A DNA stretch of 64,000 bases, from assembly GCA_963754125.1 (NCBI GenBank), contig CAVWEX010000001.1:558001-622000 (forward strand), in the 5' to 3' direction. A model generated the notes under the pieces. It was not told where the DNA came from. It searched no databases and was given only the letters and a program-made list of their open reading frames with translations. Position 1 is the stretch's first letter, and the number at the start of each line of letters is the position of its first letter. This DNA comes from RPQJ01 sp963754125 (lineage in GTDB: Bacteria > Pseudomonadota > Gammaproteobacteria > Steroidobacterales > Steroidobacteraceae). Made by a program: the position numbers and the translations under genes. Of this stretch, positions 27,226 to 37,832 are shown in pieces.

Positions 27226-28257
27226 ATGAACATGCACTTGCCGAGACTGCCCGTCCTGTCCGGATTGATCGTCGCGGCGACGCTCCACGCGGGAGCAACC
27301 GACGCTGCGTCGCCTCCCGCGGAACCGACGACGTCCGCCGCAGCGCCGATCGCGCGCAGTGCGGTCGACGGCCGCCAGACGCTGGATCAGTTGTGGGCGC
27401 GCTACGAGTCCCTGGCGAAACGGCACGGCTGGCAACAGGAGACGATCTACGCCTACCCGGACGAGCCGGGCCTCGCCATCCGCGCATGGCGTACGGCGCA
27501 GCGCGGGCCGGCACTCTGGCTGCTGGCCGGCATCCACGGTGAGGAGCCCGCCGGCCCGAATGCGATTGCCGGGCAGCTCGAAAGCGTCGTGAAGCTGGCG
27601 GAGGCCGGCGTGCCGGTCGTGCTGATCCCGCTTTGCAACCCGAAGGCCTATCGCAGCAACTGGCGCTACCCGAACACGGCCGAGCGCGACTGGCGCAAGG
27701 GCGGCTACAGCGTCGGCGATGCCGAGTACCTGCTGCCGGACCTCGAGCACGGTACAGGTCCGCGTGCCGGCGCGGCACCGGGTCCCGAGACTCGCGCCCT
27801 CACGCAGTATGTGCTGCGGACGTCGGAGGACTATCCGCCGCAGCTCGTGCTCGACCTGCACGAGGACGAGCTGTCGACGGAGGGCGGCTACATCTACTCG
27901 CAGGGCCCCGACGCCGACGTCAACCCGGTCGGCGCCGAAATCATCCGGCTGCTGCAGGCGTCCGGCATCCCGATCCGACGGTCCGGGCGCACGCGTTTCG
28001 ACGAGCCGATCGTGGACGGCGTCATCAGCCACGACGACAAGGGCGCGCCGATCCGGGACGGCTCGATCGACGAGCTGCTCGCGGCCACGGAGGTGTTCAG
28101 GGATGGAAAGAGCGAGCGTGGTCCCGCGGCGCCGACCGTGATCGTCGTCGAGACACCAGCGTTTGCGGGCTCGAAATTCGAGCTTCGGGTTGCGGCGCAG
28201 GGTGCTGTGGTGCGGCACGTGCAGAAGCTCTGGATGCTCGGCGGGAAGCGGCAGTGA
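27226..28257 (+). CDS. M14-like zinc carboxypeptidase/deacylase, exported
   Basis: A 343-residue protein with a signal peptide (about residues 1-27). The zinc site is of M14/succinylglutamate-desuccinylase type: HxxE in LAGIHGEEPAGPNA, and the third ligand His in LVLDLHEDELSTEG. The catalytic Glu is probably in VIVVETPAFAGSK near residue 308. Such enzymes hydrolyse C-terminal residues from peptides or N-acyl amino acids. ATG 27226 follows GGAG too closely; the second in-frame ATG at 27232 has better ribosome-site spacing. The neighbours are the APC permease and an aminopeptidase. Confidence 0.8.
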   Translation: MNMHLPRLPVLSGLIVAATLHAGATDAASPPAEPTTSAAAPIARSAVDGRQTLDQLWARYESLAKRHGWQQETIYAYPDEPGLAIRAWRTAQRGPALWLLAGIHGEEPAGPNAIAGQLESVVKLAEAGVPVVLIPLCNPKAYRSNWRYPNTAERDWRKGGYSVGDAEYLLPDLEHGTGPRAGAAPGPETRALTQYVLRTSEDYPPQLVLDLHEDELSTEGGYIYSQGPDADVNPVGAEIIRLLQASGIPIRRSGRTRFDEPIVDGVISHDDKGAPIRDGSIDELLAATEVFRDGKSERGPAAPTVIVVETPAFAGSKFELRVAAQGAVVRHVQKLWMLGGKRQ

Positions 28258-28385
28258 GGACCACCCGCACCCATCCCTCGGCCTGCCGGCGTCACCGCCG
28301 CCCGCAGCCGACTGTGCGGCGCGAACACGCCGTGATACCTCTGCCGCCCAGGTTCTGAGGGCAGGCCTGGAGTAAGCTTCCGACA

Positions 28386-30006
<1,621 letters not shown>

Positions 30007-30016
30007 GGCGGCGCAC

Positions 30017-31311
30017 GTGACGGACCCGGGCGGCGGATCGACGCGGACCGGCGACCTCGAAGCCGACGTGGCGCGTGCCGAACGACTCGCGCTCGACGGG
30101 CGAAGCCGACGCGGCCGTCGAGGGCCTGACGCGGGCCGCGGACCGCGGCCACGCCTACGCGTCGGCGCTGCTCGGTGCGTGGCAGACGCTCGGCCACCTC
30201 GTCGACGCCGACCCGGCCGCCGGCATCGCGCGTCTCGAGGCCGCCGCCCATGCCGGCGAGAGCGCGGCCTGCGCTTTCCTCGCCAACCTGTATGCCGGCG
30301 GGCTGCAGGTCGAGCAGAGCTGGCCGCAGTCCATCGACTGGCTGCTGGCGGCTGCGCGCCTCGGCAATGCGCGCGCGCTGACCGGACTGGCGCTGATGGC
30401 TCAAGGCGCGGCGCCCGACGCGCTCCGCATCCACCTGCTGATGGCAGCCGCCACGCGGGACTTCGCACCGGCCCAGTTCATGCTGGGCCGCGAACTCACC
30501 GCATCCGACGATCCGCAGCACCGGCAGGTCGGTGCGGCCTGGATCGGCGCTGCCGCCGCCGGCGGGAATCCTTCGGCACGACTCGAGGTCGGTGCCCGAC
30601 CAGCCCGTGGCACGCAGCCGAGGCGCCCTCCCCGTCGAGGGCTATGACTGGCCGCAGGTGCGCGAGCGCTGCGATCCGCTGACGCTGCTCGCTCTGTCGA
30701 CGGGCGCCACGGCGCGCCCCGTCCCGCAGGCCACCACCGTGGAGCGGCTCATCCCGGAATCGTGGTGTCACTACGTCATGGGGCTCGCGGCGCCGCGCCT
30801 GCAGCGCGCCACGGTCAACGACATCGCGCGGGGCGCCATCGTGCACGAAATGCGCACCAATTCGACCACGTGCTTCCCGGCCGCCGACTCCGACCCGCTG
30901 CTGCAGCTGATCAACCACCGCGTGGCACAGGCCTGCGGCCTGCCGCTCGCTCACCAGGAAGTCATCGCCGTGCTGCACTACCGGCCCGGCCAGACCTACG
31001 AGGACCATTTCGACTTCATCGACCCGGAGGTGCCGCGCTTCCACGAGGAGCTCGCCGTCCGCGGCCAGCGCGTTGCGACCGTCCTCATCTACTTGTCCGC
31101 GGACTGCGAAGGGGGTGAGACGGATTTCCCGCTGCTCGGCTGGCGGCACAAGGGGCGGCCCGGCGACGCGCTGGTCTTCCGCAACGTGACCGACGCGGGG
31201 GAACCCGACCGTCGCACGCTGCACTCCGGACGCGCACCGACCCGCGGTGAGAAATGGCTGCTGTCGAAGTGGGTCCGCAGCCGCCCACAGGACGTACGCG
31301 ACCGCGGCTGA
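30017..31311 (+). CDS. Sel1/TPR-repeat and prolyl 4-hydroxylase (2OG-Fe(II) oxygenase) fusion, two frameshifts as read
   Basis: Three frames join into about 430 residues. The first half is a run of Sel1-like helical repeats (YASALLGAWQTLGHLVDAD, CAFLANLYAGGLQVEQSWPQ, AQFMLGRELTASDDP). The second half is a P4Hc domain: iron ligands HFDFID (HxD) and the distal His in RRTLHSGRAPTRGEKWLLSKW, with a 2-oxoglutarate-binding Arg/Lys nearby; VLIYLSADCEGGETDFPLLG is classic. It should hydroxylate a prolyl or other residue in a protein partner that the repeats recruit. The frame breaks are near 30105 and 30590. It starts 10 bp after the flavoprotein gene and 17 bp before the epimerase gene. Confidence 0.78.
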
Positions 31312-31328
31312 CACCTCGAGGGACCACC

Positions 31329-32222
31329 ATGCGAATCCTCATCACTGGCGGCACGGGCTTCGTGGGCCAGGCGCTCTGTCCACGCCTGGCGGCGGCGGGC
31401 CACGAGATCGTGCTGCTGAGCCGACAGAGCAGGCCGCGGCTGCCGTCCGGTGCTTCCTCCTCGGTGACGCGACTCGACGAGCTCGACGCGGGCAAGTTCG
31501 GCGGCGTGATCAACCTGGCCGGCGAGCCGATCGGTGACGGACGGTGGACGCCGAGCCGGCGCAAGCAGCTGCTCGATTCACGCATCGAGACGACCGCGAA
31601 CCTGGTCGAGTGGATGCGCCGCGCCCAGCGACCGCCTCAGGCGCTCGTGTCCGCGTCGGCGGTGGGCTACTACGGCGAGCAAGGTGAGCGGCCGATCACC
31701 GAGGACACACTGCCGACGCCCGGGTTCACGCACGAGCTGTGCGCGGCCTGGGAGCGCGAGGCCGAGCGCGCCGAGCCGCTCGGCGTGCGCGTGTGCCGGA
31801 TGCGCATCGGCGTGGTGCTCGATCGCGACGGCGGTGCGCTCGCAAAGATGCTGCCGGCCTTCAGGATGGGCGCCGGCGGACGGCTCGGCTCGGGGCAGCA
31901 CTGGTTCCCGTGGATACATCGCGAGGACATCGCGGCCATCGTGCAGTGGCTGCTCGAGAACCCCAAGGCCCGCGGAGCCTACAACGCCAGCGCGCCGAAC
32001 CCGGTCACCAACGAGGCGTTCACCCGCGCGCTCGGCCGTGCGCTCGGCCGACCGACCGTCCTGCCGATGCCCGAGCTGGCGCTCAAGCTGCTGTTCGGCG
32101 AGATGTCGGAGCTGCTGCTCGTCAGCGACCGCATGCTGCCGAAGCGCCTGCTGGACGCCGGGTTCCGGTTCCGTTACCCGGACCTCGAGGGCGCGCTCGC
32201 GGCGATCTTCGCGCGGCACTGA
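31329..32222 (+). CDS. TIGR01777-family NAD(P)-binding epimerase (SDR39U1-like)
   Basis: A 297-residue extended short-chain dehydrogenase fold. The Rossmann motif MRILITGGTGFVGQALCPRL opens the protein; VINLAGEPIGDGRWTPSRR and SASAVGYYGEQGERPITED (active-site Tyr/Ser region) are characteristic of the TIGR01777 sugar-epimerase-like family, as is the C-terminal DUF1731-type tail (AGFRFRYPDLEGALAAIF). The molecular substrate of this family is not established. ATG 31329 has a GGACC upstream; a longer in-frame reading into the preceding gene is rejected. Confidence 0.9.
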   Translation: MRILITGGTGFVGQALCPRLAAAGHEIVLLSRQSRPRLPSGASSSVTRLDELDAGKFGGVINLAGEPIGDGRWTPSRRKQLLDSRIETTANLVEWMRRAQRPPQALVSASAVGYYGEQGERPITEDTLPTPGFTHELCAAWEREAERAEPLGVRVCRMRIGVVLDRDGGALAKMLPAFRMGAGGRLGSGQHWFPWIHREDIAAIVQWLLENPKARGAYNASAPNPVTNEAFTRALGRALGRPTVLPMPELALKLLFGEMSELLLVSDRMLPKRLLDAGFRFRYPDLEGALAAIFARH

Positions 32223-32235
32223 CGGTCGCGCGCAG

Positions 32236-34884
32236 TCACGCGGCCGGCGACGGACCCGCGCCGACGTCGTCCGCTCCGCGGCGGCGCCACTTCCAGCCCA
32301 GCTTGTGAAGCTCCATCACCACGAGCAGGCTGAGCGCCGCCGCGGGAAAGACGATCCACTGGTCGGCCGTGATCGGTCCGATGTCGAGCACGCGCTGCAT
32401 CAGCGGGACGTGCATGGCGCCGACGTGCAGCAGCAGTGCGGCGCACACGCCCCCCGCCAGCAACGGGTTATTTGCGAGCGGGTTGCGGAATGCCGAGAGC
32501 GTCTCGGAACGCGCGTTGAACGCATCCACGTTCTGCAGCAGCACCATCAGCAGCAGCAGGTCGCTGCGCGCCATTTCCACGGTCATGCCGGTCTCGAGCA
32601 TCAGCACGAAAGCGCCGAACCCGACTGCGGCCATCCAGCCGCCGGCGAGCAGTCCGCGTTCGACCATCAGCCGGTCGAAGACCGATTCGTCCGGCCGGCG
32701 CGGCGGTGAGGCGAGCTCGTTGCCGTGGCCGCGCTCGAAGGCGAGCGCGACGTCCTGGATGCCGTTGGTGACGATGTTGAGCCACAGCAGCTGCGCCGGC
32801 AGCAACGGCAGCGGCAGTCCGACGAGCACCGCGAGGCCGACGGTCGCGACCTCCGCGATGCCGGCCGCGATCAGCAGGTAGATGACGTTGCGGATGTTGC
32901 GGTAGGCGATGCGGCCTTCCTCGACTCCGTTCACGATGGTCGCGAAGTTGTCGTCGCTCAGCACGAGGTCGGCGGCCTCGCGCGCCACGTCGGTGCCGCC
33001 CTTGCCCATCGCAACGCCGATGTTCGCCCGCCTGAGCGCCGGGGCATCGTTGACGCCGTCGCCGGTCACCGCGACGACGTGACCGGCCGCCTGCGCCGCA
33101 GCGACGTACGCGAGCTTCTGGTCCGGCGTGACCCGCGCGAGCACGTCCGCGTGAGCCACGGCGGCGCGCAGCGTGTCGGGCGCGGCGGCTGCCAGCTCGG
33201 GCCCAGTGATCACGCGCTCGCCCGCCTCGTGGATGCCGAGGTCGCTCGCGATGGCGGCGGCGGTGAGCGGGTGGTCGCCGGTGACCATCACCACGCGGAT
33301 GCCCGCCGCGCGACAGCGATCCACGGCCTCGCGGGCACCGGGCCGCAGCGGATCGATCAGCCCGGCGAGACCGAGGAAGTCGAGGTCACGCAGCTCGCCA
33401 CCCTCCTCCGGGCGCCATGCCGCCAGCGGACGGCGGCCGCTGGCGAACGCCATCACGCGGAAGCCGCGCGCGGCCATGGCCTCCGCGGCCTCGCGCGAGG
33501 CGGCTCGCGCCTCGTCCCCGAGACGGCACATCGCGAGCACGCTCTCGGGCGCACCCTTGACCGCGATCCACAGGCCTTCGTGCTGCGTGTGGAAGCTCGC
33601 CGCGTAGCGTCGCTCCGACTCGAACGGGATGCCGCCGGCGGGCGGACGCTCGGCGAGCAGCCGATCACGGTCCACGCCGCCCTTGCGCGCCAGCGAGAGC
33701 AAGGCGACGTCGGTCGGGTCGCCGCGCCATGACCAACCGCCGTCCGGACCGTTGAGTTCCGCCTCGTTGCAGGCCGCGGCGACCTCGAGCAGCGAGCGCA
33801 GTCCCGCGCTCGACGCGGGCCCGGCGCCGGATCGCGGGACGATCGCGCCGGTAGGCTCGTATCCGGCGCCGGTGACCTCGAATTCGAGGCCGTCGGCGAG
33901 CCGCAGCTCGCGCACGGTGAGCTCGTTGCAGGTCAGCGTGCCCGTCTTGTCGCTGGCGATCAGCGTGCAGCTGCCGAGGCCCTCGACCGCGGGCAGTCGG
34001 CGCACGATGGCGCCGCGCCGCGCCATGCGCCGGGCGGCAATGGCAAGCGCGACGGTGAGCGCCACGGGCAGGCCCTCCGGGATGGCCGAGACCGCGAGCG
34101 CCACGCCGAATACGAACATCTGGCCCACGCTCTGCCCGTGCGCAAGCACGCCGACCGCGCCGATGACGAGGGCGGCGCCGAGGACCGCGACGGCGATCAC
34201 GCGGCTGAAGCCCTCCATGCGTTCGACCAGCGGCGACTTGGCACGCTGCGTCGCGGTCATCGTGGCGGCGAGCCGTCCGAGTACGGTGCCGGTGCCCGTG
34301 GCAACGACCTCGCCGCGGGCCCGGCCGCGGGTCACGGTCGAGCCCGCGAACGCGAGGTCGCGCCGCTCGCCGGGCGGCGCGTCGGGCGGTCCCGTCCAGC
34401 CCGGGTCCTTCGACACCGGCACGGACTCGCCGGTGAGCAGCGACTCCTCGATCTCGAGGCCCTGCACCTCCAGCAACCGCAGGTCGGCCGGAACGCGCTG
34501 GCCGCTCTCGAGCGCCACGACGTCGCCGGGAACCACCTCCTCGGCATCCACCTCGACGAGGCGGCCGTCGCGCAGCACGGTGGCGCGGACGCGCAGCATC
34601 CGCTGCAGCGCCTGGCTCTGCTGCTCGGCGTTCCATTCCTGCCAGCCGCCGATGCACGAGTTGAGCAGCAGCACCGCGCCGATGAAGCCCGCGTCGCTGT
34701 AGTCGCCGAGCGCGAAGGCCGCGGCCGCGGCCGCGAGCAGCACGTAGATGAGCGGGCTCTTGAGCTGTCGCAGGCCGATCTCGAGCACGCCGGGCGGCGG
34801 CTCGGACGGCAGCACGTTGCGGCCGTGCTGCGCGAGCCGCGCACGGGCTTCCTCGCTGCCGAGTCCGGGGTGCGGGTGATTCAC
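32236..34884 (-). CDS. P-type cation-transporting ATPase (P2/Ca2+-type)
   Basis: An 882-residue integral membrane ATPase. It contains the N-terminal cation-ATPase domain, TGES in EESLLTGESVPVSKD, the helix-4 ion-binding PEGLP (AVSAIPEGLPVALTVALA), the phosphorylation site SDKTGTLTCNEL, the hinge GDGVNDAPALRRANIGVAMGKGGTDVAREAADLVLSDDNF, and a C-terminal cluster of membrane helices. PEGLP places it among P2A/P2-type Ca2+ (or Na+/K+-like) pumps rather than heavy-metal or Kdp pumps. The reading frame is intact. It diverges from the TIR-domain gene over a 103-bp gap. Confidence 0.92.
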   Translation of the reverse strand: MNHPHPGLGSEEARARLAQHGRNVLPSEPPPGVLEIGLRQLKSPLIYVLLAAAAAAFALGDYSDAGFIGAVLLLNSCIGGWQEWNAEQQSQALQRMLRVRATVLRDGRLVEVDAEEVVPGDVVALESGQRVPADLRLLEVQGLEIEESLLTGESVPVSKDPGWTGPPDAPPGERRDLAFAGSTVTRGRARGEVVATGTGTVLGRLAATMTATQRAKSPLVERMEGFSRVIAVAVLGAALVIGAVGVLAHGQSVGQMFVFGVALAVSAIPEGLPVALTVALAIAARRMARRGAIVRRLPAVEGLGSCTLIASDKTGTLTCNELTVRELRLADGLEFEVTGAGYEPTGAIVPRSGAGPASSAGLRSLLEVAAACNEAELNGPDGGWSWRGDPTDVALLSLARKGGVDRDRLLAERPPAGGIPFESERRYAASFHTQHEGLWIAVKGAPESVLAMCRLGDEARAASREAAEAMAARGFRVMAFASGRRPLAAWRPEEGGELRDLDFLGLAGLIDPLRPGAREAVDRCRAAGIRVVMVTGDHPLTAAAIASDLGIHEAGERVITGPELAAAAPDTLRAAVAHADVLARVTPDQKLAYVAAAQAAGHVVAVTGDGVNDAPALRRANIGVAMGKGGTDVAREAADLVLSDDNFATIVNGVEEGRIAYRNIRNVIYLLIAAGIAEVATVGLAVLVGLPLPLLPAQLLWLNIVTNGIQDVALAFERGHGNELASPPRRPDESVFDRLMVERGLLAGGWMAAVGFGAFVLMLETGMTVEMARSDLLLLMVLLQNVDAFNARSETLSAFRNPLANNPLLAGGVCAALLLHVGAMHVPLMQRVLDIGPITADQWIVFPAAALSLLVVMELHKLGWKWRRRGADDVGAGPSPAA

Positions 34885-34987
34885 GCGCCCATTTCAGGCC
34901 GGCGACCCGGGCGACGGAATAGCGGATTGCCGTCGTCAAGCCGGTGCGCCGCGTTAACATCGGGGCCGGTCATCGGGGGGTCCGGCC

Positions 34988-35863
34988 ATGCCATCGATCT
35001 TCCTCAGCTACCGGCGCGTCGACACGAGTGGTCACACGGGCCGACTCTCGGACGCGCTCGAGGCGAAGTTCGGCCGCGACGCGGTGTTCCACGACATCCA
35101 GTCGATCGAGGCCGGCAACCGGTTCGACGAGGTGATCGACGCGGCGCTCGCGAAGTGCCGCGTGTTCGTCCCGCTGATCGGCGACGACTGGCTCGGCATC
35201 ACCGGCGCGGACGGCCGCCGGCGGCTCGACGACCCCACGGACCTCGTGCGCCGCGAGGTCGTCGCTGCGCTGAGGCGCGGCGTGCCGGTGATCCCGGTGC
35301 TGCTCGAGGGGGCGACCATGCCGGCAGCGGCGTCCCTGCCGGAGGAGATGCAGCCGCTCACGCGCCACCAGGCCATCGAGATCAGCGATACGCGGTGGGA
35401 CTTCGACGTGCAGCGACTGATCGCTGCGATCGAGCGGGTCGGCGTCGCGGAGGCCGGCGGGCCGGTCCAACCGTCCAGGCGACACGTCCTCTGGGGCCTC
35501 GCGGCCGTGGCCGCCGTCGCGGCCGGCGCCGCCGCATGGTGGCGTTCGAGCCGCCCCGACATCCCCGACATCGACGGCATCTGGGAGCTGCCGAGCGGAA
35601 GCTACTGGGTCGTGACCCAGACCGGGCGCGAGGTCGTGATCGACGAGACGCACTACCAGTCGCGGGAGGTCTGGCGGCGCGGCTCCGGCCGCCTCGCGGA
35701 CGACGGAACACTTCACGCCGAGCTGCTGCCGGTGTTCGACCCGCCCGAGCGGCTGCGGCTCGAGTATCGCCTCAGGCTGTCGGCGGACGGGCGCCGGCTG
35801 GGCGGCGACGTGCACGACCTCGTGAGCGGACGATCGGACGTCGTGACGCTGCTGCGTCGGTGA
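34988..35863 (+). CDS. TIR-domain protein with a single membrane anchor and a C-terminal beta-rich domain
   Basis: A 291-residue protein. Residues 1-157 are a bacterial TIR domain (IFLSYRRVDTSGHTGRL, VFHDIQSIEAGNRFDEVID, VFVPLIGDDWLGI, RREVVAALRRGVPVIPVLL) of the group often fused to repeat or membrane modules. Residues about 167-184 are a single hydrophobic helix, and residues 195-291 form a strand-rich domain opening with IDGIWELPSGSYWVV. TIR domains either scaffold or hydrolyse NAD+; the acidic residues in the second helix region are compatible with catalysis, but the active Glu cannot be confirmed by eye. It may be a stress sensor or defence component, though no partner defence gene is adjacent. 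Confidence 0.82.
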   Translation: MPSIFLSYRRVDTSGHTGRLSDALEAKFGRDAVFHDIQSIEAGNRFDEVIDAALAKCRVFVPLIGDDWLGITGADGRRRLDDPTDLVRREVVAALRRGVPVIPVLLEGATMPAAASLPEEMQPLTRHQAIEISDTRWDFDVQRLIAAIERVGVAEAGGPVQPSRRHVLWGLAAVAAVAAGAAAWWRSSRPDIPDIDGIWELPSGSYWVVTQTGREVVIDETHYQSREVWRRGSGRLADDGTLHAELLPVFDPPERLRLEYRLRLSADGRRLGGDVHDLVSGRSDVVTLLRR

Positions 35864-35871
35864 CCGGGCCC

Positions 35872-36747
35872 TCAGTAGGCCCGCTTCTTGGTGTCGATCA
35901 TCCGCAGGATCAGCGGCGTCAGGATGATCTGCATCGCGAGCGGCAGCTTGCCGCCCGGCAACACCAGCGTGTTGGGTCGCGACATGAACGAGTCGTGGAT
36001 CATGGACAGCAGGTACGGGAAGTCGATGCCCTTCGGGTTCGCGAAGCGAACGATCAGGAAGCTCTCGTCCGCCGTCGGGATGTCCTTGGCGATGAAGGGG
36101 TTCGAGGTGTCCACGGTCGGCACGCGCTGGAAGTTGATGTGCGTGCGCGAGAACTGCGGCGCGATGTAGTTCACGTAGTCCGGCATGCGGCGCAGGATGG
36201 TGTCCACCACCGCCTCGGTCGAGTAGCCCCGGCTGCGGCGGTCGCGGTGCAGCTTCTGGATCCACTCGAGGTTGATCGAGGGCGCCACGCCCACCAGCAG
36301 GTCCGGATATCTGGCGACGTCGTGCTCCGGCGTCTGCACTGCGCCGTGCAGGCCCTCGTAGAACAGCAGGTCCGAGCCCTCGCCGATCTCCGTCCAGGGC
36401 GTGAAGGTGCCCGGCGCCCCGCCGTGCTTCACCCCTTCTTCCGCATCGTGGATGTAGGTGCGCGACAGTCCCTTGCCGCTCAGCGCATAGCTCTTGAACA
36501 GCGCCTCGAGATCGCCGAACAGGTTCGAGTCCGGACCGAAATGGCTGAAGTTCTTGTTCCCCTGCGCCTCGGCCTCCTTCATCTTCTCGCGCATGGACAA
36601 GCGGTCGTAGCGGTGGAAGGCGTCGCCCTCGACGATCGCCGCGTCGATCTTCTCGCGCCGGAAGATCCACTCGAAGGTCGTCTTGACCGTGCTCGTGCCC
36701 GCGCCGCTCGAGCCGGTCACCGCGATGATGGGGTGTCTCGCCGACAT
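35872..36747 (-). CDS. cbbP: Phosphoribulokinase
   Basis: A 291-residue proteobacterial phosphoribulokinase that makes ribulose-1,5-bisphosphate. The P-loop variant GSSGAGTSTV (residues 12-21), the catalytic-base region AIVEGDAFHRYDRLSM and YEGLHGAVQTPEHDVARYPDLLVGV are diagnostic. Length is typical. It is the last gene of the cbbL-S-X-F-P operon, 23 bp after the fructose bisphosphatase gene. The convergent TIR gene ends 9 bp away. Confidence 0.96.
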   Translation of the reverse strand: MSARHPIIAVTGSSGAGTSTVKTTFEWIFRREKIDAAIVEGDAFHRYDRLSMREKMKEAEAQGNKNFSHFGPDSNLFGDLEALFKSYALSGKGLSRTYIHDAEEGVKHGGAPGTFTPWTEIGEGSDLLFYEGLHGAVQTPEHDVARYPDLLVGVAPSINLEWIQKLHRDRRSRGYSTEAVVDTILRRMPDYVNYIAPQFSRTHINFQRVPTVDTSNPFIAKDIPTADESFLIVRFANPKGIDFPYLLSMIHDSFMSRPNTLVLPGGKLPLAMQIILTPLILRMIDTKKRAY

Positions 36748-36770
36748 GGCTTGGTCTCCCGGCGTGAGGA

Positions 36771-37832
36771 TCAGGTGTTGGTGAACAGCGACCGCTCGCC
36801 GAACAGGGGCGAGCTGTAGGGCTTGTCCTCGCCCCGGTCGTACTCGGCGTGGTAGCGCTCGACGCGCTCCACCTCGGCCCTGGAGCCCAGGATGACGGGC
36901 ACGCGCTGGTGCAGCCGCTCCGGGGCGGCCTCCATGATGCGCCCGCGACCGGTCGAGGCGGCGCCGCCCGCCTGCTCGACGATCATCGCCATCGGGTTCG
37001 CCTCGTACAGCAGCCGCAGGCGCCCTTCGCGGTTCGCCTCCTTCTGGTCGCGCGGGTACATGTAGATGCCGCCGCGGATCAGGATGCGGTGCACGTCGGC
37101 CACCATCGAGGCCACCCAGCGCGTGTTGAAGTCCTTGCCACGCGGCCCTGCGGCCCCGGCCTTGCATTCGTCCACGTAACGCGTGATCGGCGGCTCCCAG
37201 AAGCGGCGGTTCGACGCGTTGATCAGGTAATCGGCGCCTTCTTCGGGGACGCGGATGTCAGGGTGCGTGAGCACGAAGTTGCCGATTTCGCGATCGAGCG
37301 TGAAGCCGTGCGTACCGCGACCGACGGTGAGCACGACCTGGGTGGACGGACCGTAGATGGCATAGCCCGCCGCGATCTGGCGCACGCCGGGTTGCAGCAC
37401 GGCCGCCGTGCTGCGCACGGTCTCCGGCAGTGCGAGCACCGAGAAGATCGAGCCGACGGGCAGGTTCACGTCGAGGTTGTTCGAGCCGTCGAGCGGATCG
37501 AACACCAGCGCGAGGCGGCCGTTGCCCTCGACGAAGTGCACGTCCTCCATCTCCTCGGAGGCGAGCGCGCCGACGAGGCCGCTCCACTCGACGCCGCGCG
37601 CGAACAGTTCGTCCGCGACCAGGTCGAGCTTCTTCTGCGATTCGCCCTGCGCGTTCTCGGTGCCGGCGAGGCCGGCGAGCCCCACCAGCGGGCCCTTGCC
37701 GACCGCGGCCGAGATCGCCTTGACCACCGCGGCCACGTCCACCAGCAGCGCCGCGAGCTCGCGCCCGTGCGGGCCCTCGGGCACCTGCTGGATCAGGAAT
37801 TTCGAGATCGTCGTATAGCCGGGATTCAGCAT
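36771..37832 (-). CDS. cbbF: Fructose-1,6-bisphosphatase, class 1
   Basis: A 353-residue class 1 FBPase, which dephosphorylates fructose-1,6-bisphosphate (and often sedoheptulose-1,7-bisphosphate) in the Calvin cycle. The metal site DPLDGSNNLDVNLPVGSIFSV, the substrate-binding INASNRRFWEPP and RWVASMVADVHRIL, and IMEAAPERLHQRVPVILGS are all present. The start ATG 37832 overlaps the end of cbbX by 7 bp, showing operon structure. Confidence 0.96.
   Translation of the reverse strand: MLNPGYTTISKFLIQQVPEGPHGRELAALLVDVAAVVKAISAAVGKGPLVGLAGLAGTENAQGESQKKLDLVADELFARGVEWSGLVGALASEEMEDVHFVEGNGRLALVFDPLDGSNNLDVNLPVGSIFSVLALPETVRSTAAVLQPGVRQIAAGYAIYGPSTQVVLTVGRGTHGFTLDREIGNFVLTHPDIRVPEEGADYLINASNRRFWEPPITRYVDECKAGAAGPRGKDFNTRWVASMVADVHRILIRGGIYMYPRDQKEANREGRLRLLYEANPMAMIVEQAGGAASTGRGRIMEAAPERLHQRVPVILGSRAEVERVERYHAEYDRGEDKPYSSPLFGERSLFTNT

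Noticed and set aside
32725..33732. Plus-strand open frames opposite the P-type ATPase gene
   Set aside because: The ATPase is intact with all motifs on the minus strand; the antisense frames have only shadow composition.
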